This document shows positions 1 through 5,590 of a stretch of 6,771 nt of DNA, piece after piece. Both the position numbers and the translations under genes were made by a program. The DNA is from Bacillota bacterium (GTDB lineage Bacteria > Bacillota_E > JAJZYS01 > JAILZS01), in NCBI GenBank assembly GCA_021817625.1, contig JAKASY010000108.1, forward strand, positions 1 to 6,771. Direction: 5' to 3'. Positions within the stretch are counted from its first letter, which is position 1; each line of letters starts with the position of its first letter. The notes beneath the pieces were generated by a model that saw nothing but the letters and a program-made list of their open reading frames with translations, was not told where the DNA came from and made no database searches.

Positions 1-63
1 GATCTGACGGGAGCGGGGGACTCGGCGCTCAGGCAGGCTCGGCACGTCGGGCAGGGGAATCAC
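1..63 (-). CDS. Possible 5' end of a further operon gene, cut by the window edge
   Basis: On the minus strand, just after the 4HBT thioesterase stop codon, a strong Shine-Dalgarno match (GGAGGTGAT, 59-67) is followed by a frame open to the window edge. It could start at GTG 63-61, which is embedded in the ribosome site, at CTG 54-52, which has ideal 8-nt spacing from GGAGG but is a rare start codon, or at GTG 45-43, with long 17-nt spacing. The translation begins VIPLPDVPSLPERRVPRSRQ, which I do not recognise. Its third codon positions are mostly G or C, as in the neighbouring genes, but a second frame here is also open. The call rests mainly on the ribosome site and operon position. Only about 20 codons are visible, so no function can be assigned. 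Confidence 0.3.
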   Translation of the reverse strand, partial: MIPLPDVPSLPERRVPRSRQI

Positions 64-67
64 CTCC
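59..67 (-). promoter_or_regulatory. Strong Shine-Dalgarno sequence at the left edge
   Basis: Read on the minus strand the bases are GGAGGTGAT, nine consecutive matches to the complement of the 16S rRNA 3' end. It lies 12 nt beyond the stop codon of the 4HBT thioesterase and so points to another gene downstream on the minus strand. No ATG follows at normal spacing; a CTG lies 8 nt after GGAGG. Confidence 0.4.
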
Positions 68-78
68 GAGGCGAAAGC

Positions 79-513
79 TCAGGCTTGCGTCGCGCCGGCG
101 GCGATCAGCCGGGCGCGCACCTCATCGGGCCAGGGTCGGGCCGCGTGCAGGCGGCCGTCTGTGCAGACGAGGACGATGGCGACCGAGACGGCCGGCGGCT
201 CCTCCGGCGCGTCCGCCTCGCGCCGGACCTCGAACCGCAGCGCGAGGGAGCTCCGGCCCAGCCGGCCAGGCACGACGGCGATCGCCAGCGCGTCGTCGAA
301 GCGCAGGGCGGAGCGGAAGTCGGCCTCCACGTGCACGCGCGGGATGGTCAGGGCGTGCTCCGACATGAGGCCGGGGAAGGGAACGCCGGCAGCCCGGAAC
401 CACTCGGTCTCCGCCGCCTCGGTGAAGCGGAAGGCGGCGGTGAAGTGGATGATGCCGGACGCGTCGGTGTCCACCCAGCGCACCTTGTGATGGTAGACGA
501 ACGGCGTTTGCAT
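79..513 (-). CDS. Acyl-CoA thioesterase, 4-hydroxybenzoyl-CoA thioesterase (4HBT) hotdog family
   Basis: A 144-residue cytoplasmic hotdog-fold protein predicted to hydrolyse an acyl-CoA or aryl-CoA thioester. The N-terminus carries the family signature VRWVDTDASGIIHF (residues 11-24). From memory of the Pseudomonas 4HBT sequence, Asp17 falls at the position of its catalytic Asp, with the same residue number when the ATG at 513 is used. The remainder (RVHVEADFRSALRFDD, then an alternating beta region) fits the usual 130-150 residue single domain. A GTG at 522 overlapping the upstream stop codon (GTGA, 519-522) is an alternative start, but the ribosome site GGGGAGG (525-531) is only 2 nt from it and 11 nt from the ATG, so ATG is preferred. 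It is the third gene of the minus-strand operon, just behind the flavoprotein gene. The family is clear; the substrate is unknown. It could also be a YbgC-type short-chain acyl-CoA thioesterase. Confidence 0.88.
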   Translation of the reverse strand: MQTPFVYHHKVRWVDTDASGIIHFTAAFRFTEAAETEWFRAAGVPFPGLMSEHALTIPRVHVEADFRSALRFDDALAIAVVPGRLGRSSLALRFEVRREADAPEEPPAVSVAIVLVCTDGRLHAARPWPDEVRARLIAAGATQA

Positions 514-518
514 GCGGC

Positions 519-1913
519 TCACGACCTCCCCGGTGGGCTCACGGCGTCCGCGAGGCGGCGCAGCTCCACGCCCGCGGCGGGTACGACGGGCCAGAGCTCG
601 GCCAGGCGCGCGATGGGCACGCGCCAGGCGACGGCCGCCGCGAAGAGGAGGATGCGTCCGGCCGCCCCCTCGCCGAGGAGGGCGGCCCCCCGCACGTGGC
701 CGGTGGCGGCCTCGACGCGCAGACGCAGGCGCTCGCGCCCCTCGAGGGCGAACACGTGGCGACGCAGCGCGGGCGCGTCGTCCAGGTCGAGCACCTCGCA
801 GCCATCGTCCGGCGTGCTTCCCGGCACCTCGCCCACGCGAGCGTACTCCGGCCGGGAGAACACCGCCACCGGCACGGCGCCCGGATCGAGGCCGCCGCCG
901 TCGGGCCCAAGGCCGAGAGCAGCGCGCGCGGCGCTCTGGCCCGCCACCGCCCCCTGCGCCTCGGCCTTGTTGGCCACGAGCGGCGGCCCGGTCACGTCAC
1001 CCGCCGCGAACAGGCCGGGCGCCGCCGCAGCGCCCCAGCGGTCGACCGCCAGATAGCCCGCGCCGTCGACGGACGCCCCGAGCACCTCGAGCCCGAGCCC
1101 GCCCGTCGCGCCGCGGCGGCCGGTGGCGACGAAGAGGGCGGCGGGTCCGACCGCGCCGCCGCCCTCGAGCGCTGCCGTCACGCCGTCGTCCGCGAGGGAG
1201 AAGCCGACGCCGGCCGCCCCCAGGCGCACGTCCACGCCGTCGGACGCGAGCCGCTCGGCGAGGGCGTCGGCCAGCGCCGCATCCTCGCCCGGCAGGAGGT
1301 GCGGGGCGCGGCCCACCAGGGTGACGGCCGCGCCGTACGCGCGCAGCAGGCAGGCGATCTCCACGCCGGTGGCGCCGCCGCCCAGCACGATGGCGTGCGC
1401 CGGGGCCTCGGTCATGGCGGCGAGGTCGCGCGGCAGGAGGACCCGCCGGCCGTCCGGCGCGAGGCCCGGCGGCACTGTCTGGACCGATCCCGTCGCGACC
1501 ACCGCGCGGTCGAAGGCCACCTCGACCGGCCCTTCCGGCGTGGCGACGCGCGCGCTCCCCGGCGACACGAATCGTGCCGCGCCGTGCAGGCGCTCGACCC
1601 CGGCAGCCTCGAGCGCCGCCTCGTACTCGGCCCGCGCCGCCTCCCGCCGCCAGCGCAGGTGGCTGCCGACCGCCCATACGGCGCCGGCCGGCGCGGGCCC
1701 GAGCTCCCACGCGGCGTACGCGCGCAGGTCGGAGGAGGCGGCGATGTGGACCTTGGACGGAAGGAGGCTGTGGGCGACGGCGTTGCCGCCGGCGAAGCCG
1801 CCCTCGGCCACCACCACTCTTGCCCCCGCGCGACGGGCGGCCAGCGCGGCCGCGACGCCGGCGGGCCCGGAGCCGACCACCAGCACGGCAGCGTCGCCCG
1901 GCCGCGCACTCAC
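519..1913 (-). CDS. FAD-dependent pyridine nucleotide-disulfide oxidoreductase family protein lacking redox cysteines (LpdA-like)
   Basis: A 464-residue flavoprotein with the architecture of dihydrolipoamide dehydrogenase: an FAD-binding Rossmann motif VVGSGPAGVAAALAA (12-26) with acidic E37, an ATGS turn (140-143), an NAD(P)-binding motif GGGATGVEIA (178-187), a second ATG (ATGRR), the FAD-contacting LFAAGDVTG, and a C-terminal dimerisation domain. At the active-site helix, where the family has CxxxxCxPSK, the sequence is GGNAVAHSLLPSK (42-54): PSK is kept but both cysteines are gone. The C-terminal His-x4-Glu pair is also absent (LAELWPVVPAAGVEL). This resembles Mycobacterium tuberculosis LpdA (Rv3303c), which is not a lipoamide dehydrogenase but an NAD(P)H-quinone reductase. 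A reductase of quinones or another non-disulfide acceptor is therefore likelier than a disulfide reductase. The GTG start overlaps the upstream thioesterase stop codon (GTGA, 1910-1913) with no clear ribosome site, implying translational coupling. Confidence 0.85.
   Translation of the reverse strand: MSARPGDAAVLVVGSGPAGVAAALAARRAGARVVVAEGGFAGGNAVAHSLLPSKVHIAASSDLRAYAAWELGPAPAGAVWAVGSHLRWRREAARAEYEAALEAAGVERLHGAARFVSPGSARVATPEGPVEVAFDRAVVATGSVQTVPPGLAPDGRRVLLPRDLAAMTEAPAHAIVLGGGATGVEIACLLRAYGAAVTLVGRAPHLLPGEDAALADALAERLASDGVDVRLGAAGVGFSLADDGVTAALEGGGAVGPAALFVATGRRGATGGLGLEVLGASVDGAGYLAVDRWGAAAAPGLFAAGDVTGPPLVANKAEAQGAVAGQSAARAALGLGPDGGGLDPGAVPVAVFSRPEYARVGEVPGSTPDDGCEVLDLDDAPALRRHVFALEGRERLRLRVEAATGHVRGAALLGEGAAGRILLFAAAVAWRVPIARLAELWPVVPAAGVELRRLADAVSPPGRS
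525..531 (-). promoter_or_regulatory. Ribosome-binding site of the 4HBT thioesterase gene
   Basis: GGGGAGG on the minus strand, inside the 3' end of the flavoprotein gene. It is 11 nt from the ATG at 513 and only 2 nt from the GTG at 522, and so favours the ATG start. Confidence 0.5.
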
Positions 1914-2311
1914 TGGGGCCGCGGGTAGAGGCGGTAGGTGGCGCTCGCCACGGCGTAGGGCGCTCCACCCTCCAGGTCGGTGACCTCCGCCCGCGCCAGG
2001 GCGACGTGGCCGCTACGGGCCAGCACCTCGCCCTGGGCCAGGAGGACGGCCGGCGTGGTCACCGGCCTCAGGTACTGCACGCTCAGGTCGAGCGTGGCGG
2101 CGGCGCTGCCCGGTGCCATGGGCGCATGCACGGCAAGGGCGACGGCGCTATCCAGCAGCGACGCGAGCACACCGCCGTGCACGCGGCCCATGATCTGCAG
2201 GTGCTCCTCCCGCACGTCCAGACGCACGGCCGGCTCGCCCTCCCGTCCCGGCACGACCGTCATGCCGAGAAAGCGCCAGTATGGCCCGGCCATCAGCTCG
2301 CGTGTGTCCAT
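1910..2311 (-). CDS. PaaI-family hotdog thioesterase
   Basis: A 133-residue single-domain hotdog protein of the PaaI/YdiI type, predicted to hydrolyse a CoA thioester in the cytoplasm. The signature MGRVHGGVLASLLDSAVALA (41-60) holds the HGG turn (45-47) and the helix acidic residue D54, which corresponds to the catalytic Asp/Glu of the family. The TLDLSVQYLRPV strand that follows is also typical (family pattern 'T-dl-v-yl-P'). An in-frame GTG at 2329 would add six residues, but that extension is the ribosome site itself: AAGGAGG (2317-2323) lies 5 nt before the ATG at 2311, which is therefore taken as the start. It is the first gene of the minus-strand operon, overlapping the flavoprotein gene by 4 bp, with an extended -10 promoter upstream. 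It is unlike the second thioesterase in this operon, so the two probably act on different substrates or steps. Confidence 0.9.
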   Translation of the reverse strand: MDTRELMAGPYWRFLGMTVVPGREGEPAVRLDVREEHLQIMGRVHGGVLASLLDSAVALAVHAPMAPGSAAATLDLSVQYLRPVTTPAVLLAQGEVLARSGHVALARAEVTDLEGGAPYAVASATYRLYPRPQ

Positions 2312-2316
2312 TGGCG

Positions 2317-2323
2317 CCTCCTT
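2317..2323 (-). promoter_or_regulatory. Ribosome-binding site of the PaaI-type thioesterase
   Basis: AAGGAGG on the minus strand with a 5-nt spacer to the ATG at 2311. It decides the start against the GTG at 2329, which lies upstream of this site. Confidence 0.8.
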
Positions 2324-2340
2324 GGGCACGGATCGCTGCC

Positions 2341-2349
2341 ATAGTACCA
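2341..2349 (-). promoter_or_regulatory. Candidate extended -10 promoter of the thioesterase/flavoprotein operon
   Basis: The minus strand reads TGGTACTAT, an extended -10 (TGn followed by TACTAT, five of six matches to TATAAT). No convincing -35 is seen 16-18 nt upstream, which is tolerable for an extended -10. Transcription would begin near 2334, giving a leader of about 23 nt with the ribosome site in its middle. Confidence 0.4.
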
Positions 2350-2351
2350 GT

Positions 2352-2379
2352 TTGCGATCGCCGTCCCGGCGGCAAGAAT
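2352..2379 (+). promoter_or_regulatory. Candidate sigma-A-type promoter of darA
   Basis: TTGCGA (2352-2357) and AAGAAT (2374-2379) are separated by 16 bp and each match four of six consensus bases. Transcription would begin near 2386, about 54 nt before the darA start codon. The -35 lies 2 bp from the divergent extended -10 at 2341-2349, so the two promoters would compete for polymerase. Prediction only. Confidence 0.33.
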
Positions 2380-2394
2380 CGGCTGCCCGGCGGC
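2365..2394 (+). repeat. Direct repeat CCCGGCGGC x2, 21-bp period, at the darA promoter
   Basis: Identical 9-mers at 2365-2373 and 2386-2394 have the same face of the helix (two turns apart). The first touches the candidate -10 box and the second covers the predicted transcription start. In DNA this GC-rich a 9-mer repeat can arise by chance, so an operator role is only a possibility. Confidence 0.3.
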
Positions 2395-2426
2395 GAACCT
2401 ACGGAGCGTCCCGCGGCGTGGCGAGC

Positions 2427-2434
2427 AGGGGGGA
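2427..2434 (+). promoter_or_regulatory. Ribosome-binding site of darA
   Basis: AGGGGGGA, a purine-rich Shine-Dalgarno variant 5 nt before the GTG at 2440. It supports that start over the longer upstream reading frame, which runs back into the divergent thioesterase gene. Confidence 0.55.
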
Positions 2435-2439
2435 TCGGT

Positions 2440-2775
2440 GTGCGGCTTGTCTTGGCGGTGGTCCAGTCGAGCGACGCCGGCCGCGTGCTCCGGGCGCTTA
2501 CCGGCAAGGGGCTTCGCGTCACCCGTCTGGCCTCCACGGGCGGCTTCCTGCGCGAGGGCAACGTCACGCTCCTGACCGGCGTGGAGGACAGCCAGGTGGA
2601 GGAGGTCCTGGTCGTGATGCGCAAGAACGCGCAGCGCCGGACCAAGATCGTGGCGGCCAGCGACCTGACGGTGCCCATGCTGGGCATTGGCGCCTCCGAC
2701 GCCGACTGGGTCGAGGTGGCGGTCGGCGGCGCCACGGTGTTCGTCCTCGACGTGGTGCGCTTCGAGCACCTGTGA
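2440..2775 (+). CDS. darA: Cyclic-di-AMP receptor, PII-like DarA/PstA family
   Basis: A 111-residue protein; B. subtilis DarA (YaaQ) is 109. Members form PII-like homotrimers that bind the second messenger c-di-AMP between subunits and are thought to signal through flexible loops to partners that remain unknown. Family hallmarks present in order: LVLAVVQ (3-9), RVTRLASTGGFLREGN (26-41), GVED (47-50), and VGGATVFVL (95-103). Residues matching ligand contacts of S. aureus PstA as I recall them (R26, T28, G35, F36, L37, N41, G47) are kept, but the Asn at 24 is Gly here. GTG 2440 is chosen because it gives family length and follows AGGGGGGA by 5 nt; the frame is open further upstream only as read-through. 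In many Firmicutes this gene sits near tmk and holB. Here it is instead followed by an EamA transporter whose GTG start overlaps the darA stop codon. Confidence 0.93.
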   Translation: MRLVLAVVQSSDAGRVLRALTGKGLRVTRLASTGGFLREGNVTLLTGVEDSQVEEVLVVMRKNAQRRTKIVAASDLTVPMLGIGASDADWVEVAVGGATVFVLDVVRFEHL

Positions 2776-3692
2776 GGCATCGCCGGCGCGGCGACAGCGC
2801 GGGCGCGCGCCTCGCGCTCGCCGTCATCTCGGCGTCGTTCTCCGGGCCCATCCTGCGGTGGGGCGCCGGCCCGCCAATGGTCGTCGCCGCCGGCCGCATG
2901 CTTCTGTCGTTCGCCTTGGCGCTGCCGCCCGCCCTCGCCCTCTGGCGCCGGGGCGGCGCGGCGGCGCTCGGCATCCGCCGCGCCGTCGCCCTGCCTATGG
3001 TCGTCGCGACCGTGATGCTCGCTTTGCACTTCGCCGCCTGGACGGCGGGCGTGTACCTGAGCTCCGTGACGAGCGCCGTGGTGATGGTCAACGCCCACCC
3101 GCTGGTGGTGCTGGCGGTGGAGGCGCTCCTGTGGCGCCAGCCCGTGCGGCCGCGACAGTGGGGCGGCGCCGTTGTCGCTCTCGCGGGCCTCGTGTTCGTG
3201 GGCGGCGCCGACGCCTTCGCGCGCGGCGGCCAGGCCTTCGCCGGGGACGCGCTGGCGTTCGCCGGCGCCGCGACGTATGCCGTGTACGTGCTCTCTAGCG
3301 CCCGCGTGCGCGTCTCGGTGCCGACGAGCGTGCAGGTCGCCGTGCTCTACGGCGGCAGCCTTGTGCTCCTAGGCCTCGGCGTGCTCCTCCTGGGAGAGCG
3401 CTGGCCGTCGCCCTGGCTGGCGGGTCGGCTCTGGCTGTCGTTCGTCCTCATGGCCCTGATCCCCACGACGCTCGGGCACACGATGGTCCAGAGCATCCTG
3501 GATCGGGTGCGCCCCGGCGTGGTCTCCGTCGCCCTCCTGGGCGAGCCGGTCGGGGCGTCGCTCCTGGCCTGGGCCTTCCTGCACCAGACGCCCAGCGCGG
3601 GCGACATCATCGGTGGCGCCCTCACCCTCACCGGCATTGCCCTGGCCCTCTGGCCGGAAGGCGAGCTCACCACGGCACCCCTCGCCACGTAG
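2772..3692 (+). CDS. EamA/DMT-superfamily transporter (ten-helix permease)
   Basis: A 306-residue polytopic inner-membrane protein with two EamA repeats (about 14-146 and 160-295), each of five predicted helices. The first repeat shows the usual opening, a small-residue helix followed by GPPMVVAAGRMLLSFALALP, and the second ends with the classic PGVVSVALLGEPVGASLLAW and GGALTLTGIALAL segments. Relatives export or import amino acids, sugars, nucleosides or other metabolites, and the substrate cannot be predicted. At the end of helix 4 and helix 9, where many EamA proteins have a conserved Glu (lgErls), both repeats have Gln instead (RQPVRP and HQTPS). The GTG start overlaps the darA stop codon by 4 bp (GTGA, 2772-2775) with no good ribosome site of its own, so translation probably depends on darA. 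It converges with the anti-sigma-like gene, 15 bp away. Confidence 0.88.
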   Translation: MRHRRRGDSAGARLALAVISASFSGPILRWGAGPPMVVAAGRMLLSFALALPPALALWRRGGAAALGIRRAVALPMVVATVMLALHFAAWTAGVYLSSVTSAVVMVNAHPLVVLAVEALLWRQPVRPRQWGGAVVALAGLVFVGGADAFARGGQAFAGDALAFAGAATYAVYVLSSARVRVSVPTSVQVAVLYGGSLVLLGLGVLLLGERWPSPWLAGRLWLSFVLMALIPTTLGHTMVQSILDRVRPGVVSVALLGEPVGASLLAWAFLHQTPSAGDIIGGALTLTGIALALWPEGELTTAPLAT

Positions 3693-3707
3693 GCACGGCG
3701 GTCCCCA

Positions 3708-5012
3708 TCAGGGGCGGCGCGGGGTTGGCGCGCCTTCGATCGGGACGCGAAGCCTCCAAGGACCGGCAACCACCAGTCCTGGCGACGTGATGGTCAGGGT
3801 GATTCGCGTCGCGCTTCGGGGCACGGCCACCTCCAGCGTCGTCATCTGCCCCTGCCGACCCCCGCGCGTGGCCCACGCGTCCATGGTGGCGCCGTCGACG
3901 GCAACCGACGCAGGGGCCGTTGCAAGCATGACGGCACCGGCGTACGCGAGCGTGATGCGCAGATGGTCGCGCGCAAGGCGGCGCACCTGGACAACCTTGA
4001 CCGTCGCCGGCCCGACGGTGGCAAGGCGGTGCAGTGGCATGGCACCACGAGCCGGCACGGGCAAGCTCACGGTCAAGGTGAGGGTCGGCGCGGCGAGCTG
4101 TACGACGGGCACCGTCACCGTCGCGACGCGGGCGGCCGACGCCAGGGGCGGTCCGGTGAAGGACTGGAGTGGGCCCAGTGCATAGCCGCGCGGGGGCTGG
4201 AGGGCGACTGCCCCGCGGGATCCGAGCGCGAGCGACGGCGGCGCGGAACCCACGTAGAACTGCTGGGCTCGGGTCCCCGGCGGAACGCGCTCGGCAAGAA
4301 CGTCGACGAGGCTTGCGGACCCCAGCCGCTCCACGTGCACGGCGATGGTCACGCCGTGGTGCGTCGCGGAGGGTCCGAAGGAACGCTCGCTCATGAGGCT
4401 AGGCCCGGCGACGAGCGGGATCGTCACATGCACCGCCGGCGTCCAGCCGATGGTCAGCTTGAGGGTGCGCGGCCCGCCCCGAAGGGGGGCGAACGACAGG
4501 ATGCCGCTTCCCCAGCCTTGGGTCCACCCCCACGACGCACCCCGGAATCGATAGGTGTGGCCCGTCCCGTCGCTCAGTGTCGCGACCGGCGGAGATTCAA
4601 AGAGGCCCCCAAGGACGTGCGCGCTGATCTCCGTGCCCTTGGTGTTGGCCAGGACGCCGTCGACGACAAACGTGTAGCCGGGGCCCCTCGCGATCACCGG
4701 CACCGCGAGACCTTCCATGACCTGCGCGGACGACACGAGACCGAAGCCGGGCACGAACCGCAGCATGCTTCGCACCCACGCAAGTGTCGCGGGTGGTGCG
4801 GCCACGCCGGCAAGGGCGAGCGCCGCCGCCGCGACAGCGGCCCACCGCCACACGCCGGGCCGACCACGCCGGTGCGAGGCACCCGCGCGCGCCATGACTT
4901 GCGCCCGTATATGGGACAACACATTGGCGTCAATCGTCGGCCGCCCGCCGAGCACCACCTCGATCAGGTCGTCGGGTGCGCCCACGCAGGCGAGCTGCAC
5001 GTCAAGGTCCAT
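3708..5012 (-). CDS. Single-pass membrane protein, probable anti-sigma factor for the adjacent ECF sigma factor
   Basis: 434 residues. Residues 1-50 form a short cytoplasmic segment containing IDANVLSHIRAQVMARAG, a predicted helix that could contact the sigma factor. One membrane span follows (about 56-72, VWRWAAVAAAALALAGVAA preceded by Arg-rich HRRGRPG). The remaining 360 or so residues are extracytoplasmic and mostly beta-rich, with many Thr/Val strands. The post-membrane motif RFVPGFGLVSSAQVMEGLAV (85-104) resembles the 'LVPGvG...' stretch in sigma-linked membrane proteins of Firmicutes (DUF4179-like layout, from memory). There is no HxxxCxxC zinc anti-sigma motif; the only cytoplasmic Cys is C9. 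The ATG at 5012 follows GAGGAGGG by 8 nt and overlaps the sigma gene by 11 bp, a typical sigma/anti-sigma arrangement. The partnership is inferred from position and topology. A sensor of envelope stress through the outer domain is plausible but unproven. Confidence 0.72.
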   Translation of the reverse strand: MDLDVQLACVGAPDDLIEVVLGGRPTIDANVLSHIRAQVMARAGASHRRGRPGVWRWAAVAAAALALAGVAAPPATLAWVRSMLRFVPGFGLVSSAQVMEGLAVPVIARGPGYTFVVDGVLANTKGTEISAHVLGGLFESPPVATLSDGTGHTYRFRGASWGWTQGWGSGILSFAPLRGGPRTLKLTIGWTPAVHVTIPLVAGPSLMSERSFGPSATHHGVTIAVHVERLGSASLVDVLAERVPPGTRAQQFYVGSAPPSLALGSRGAVALQPPRGYALGPLQSFTGPPLASAARVATVTVPVVQLAAPTLTLTVSLPVPARGAMPLHRLATVGPATVKVVQVRRLARDHLRITLAYAGAVMLATAPASVAVDGATMDAWATRGGRQGQMTTLEVAVPRSATRITLTITSPGLVVAGPWRLRVPIEGAPTPRRP

Positions 5013-5571
5013 GCTGTCGCCCCTCCTCGGTAGCGTTCGTGACGTCCGCGAGCAGCGCCCTGAGACGCCGGCGTGCGCGGTGTAGGCGGTTGTCAACGGC
5101 GGTGGCGGTGAGGCCCATGACCGTGGCGATCGCAGCGGTGTCCTGATCCAAGTAGTACCGGCGGTAGACGATCTGCCGATCAACGGGGGACAGCGCCGTG
5201 AGCGCCGACAGCACGCGCTGGCGCCTTTCGAGCGGTGCGAGGTCGGGCGGCGACGACGTAGCGGGGACTTCGGGCAGTCGCACGACCCCGAACGCGCGGC
5301 CAACTCGCCGGCGCTGCTCAAGCGCGGAGTAACGGGCGTGCATGAGGAGCCAGGCCCGCACCGGGGCCCGGGCCGGATCGTACGCGGCGCTGTGACGCCA
5401 CGCGGCGAGGAAGGCCTCGGCGGCCGCGTCCTCTACGTCTTGCGCGCCGGCGCCGCTGAGAATGGCCGCGACCACCGCATGGACGTCCGCCGCATAGCGC
5501 TCCACCAGCGCCTCGAGAGCGCGCGGGTCGCGGGCGCGTAAACGTGCCACCAACTCCTGGTCGACGGCCAC
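5002..5571 (-). CDS. ECF-type RNA polymerase sigma-70 factor
   Basis: 189 residues, the usual ECF length. Region 2 covers about 19-89 (LEALVERYAADVHAVV, the acidic VEDAAAEAFLAAWRH, then PVRAWLLMHARYSALEQRRR), which binds core polymerase and melts the -10. Region 4 covers about 118-174 (VLSALTALSPVDRQIVYRRY, then the helix-turn-helix AIATVMGLTATAVDNRLHRA), which binds the -35. The short Pro-rich linker (100-113) and the lack of region 3 define the ECF class. A GTG at 5586 would add five residues, but the ribosome site AGGGGG (5578-5583) sits inside that extension, 6 nt before the GTG at 5571, which is taken as the start. The downstream membrane protein overlaps it by 11 bp and probably inhibits it. 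A matching ECF-like promoter lies immediately upstream, so the pair probably controls itself. Confidence 0.92.
   Translation of the reverse strand: MAVDQELVARLRARDPRALEALVERYAADVHAVVAAILSGAGAQDVEDAAAEAFLAAWRHSAAYDPARAPVRAWLLMHARYSALEQRRRVGRAFGVVRLPEVPATSSPPDLAPLERRQRVLSALTALSPVDRQIVYRRYYLDQDTAAIATVMGLTATAVDNRLHRARRRLRALLADVTNATEEGRQHGP
5021..5028 (-). promoter_or_regulatory. Ribosome-binding site of the anti-sigma-like gene
   Basis: GAGGAGGG on the minus strand, 8 nt before the ATG at 5012 and inside the end of the sigma gene. It fixes the start and excludes the much longer open frame that runs back through the sigma gene. Confidence 0.75.
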
Positions 5572-5577
5572 GGCGCA

Positions 5578-5583
5578 CCCCCT
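5578..5583 (-). promoter_or_regulatory. Ribosome-binding site of the ECF sigma gene
   Basis: AGGGGG on the minus strand, 6 nt before the GTG at 5571. The alternative GTG at 5586 has no purine-rich site upstream. Confidence 0.5.
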
Positions 5584-5590
5584 CACTGCC

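Noticed and set aside
1..57. Alternative minus-strand frame at the left edge reading FPCPTCRAC, like a small zinc ribbon
   Set aside because: It has no start codon near the ribosome site, and a TGA lies immediately upstream in frame, so it is unlikely to be translated.
696..1928. Long plus-strand open frames opposite the flavoprotein gene
   Set aside because: Arg/Ala/Pro-rich translations with no motif; the minus strand has clear FAD and NAD motifs.
2354..2361. GCGATCGC palindrome, identical to the cyanobacterial HIP1 repeat
   Set aside because: A single copy in the spacer is expected by chance in GC-rich DNA and does not suggest a cyanobacterium.
1980..3692. 570-codon open frame on the plus strand covering the thioesterase, darA and the transporter
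   Set aside because: Only the part from 2772 encodes a recognisable transporter; the upstream part is Arg/Pro-rich read-through typical of very GC-rich DNA and overlaps well-supported genes.
3703..3714. CCCC-ATCA-GGGG hairpin between the converging transporter and anti-sigma genes as a bidirectional terminator
   Set aside because: Only four pairs, overlaps the anti-sigma stop codon and has no T-run on either side; too weak to call.
3727..3734. GGCGCGCC palindrome near the end of the anti-sigma-like gene
   Set aside because: Short GC palindrome inside coding sequence; expected from base composition.
3708..5321. 537-codon reading of the anti-sigma-like gene starting inside the sigma gene
   Set aside because: The first 103 codons overlap the sigma gene in another frame, and a strong ribosome site sits 8 nt before the ATG at 5012.
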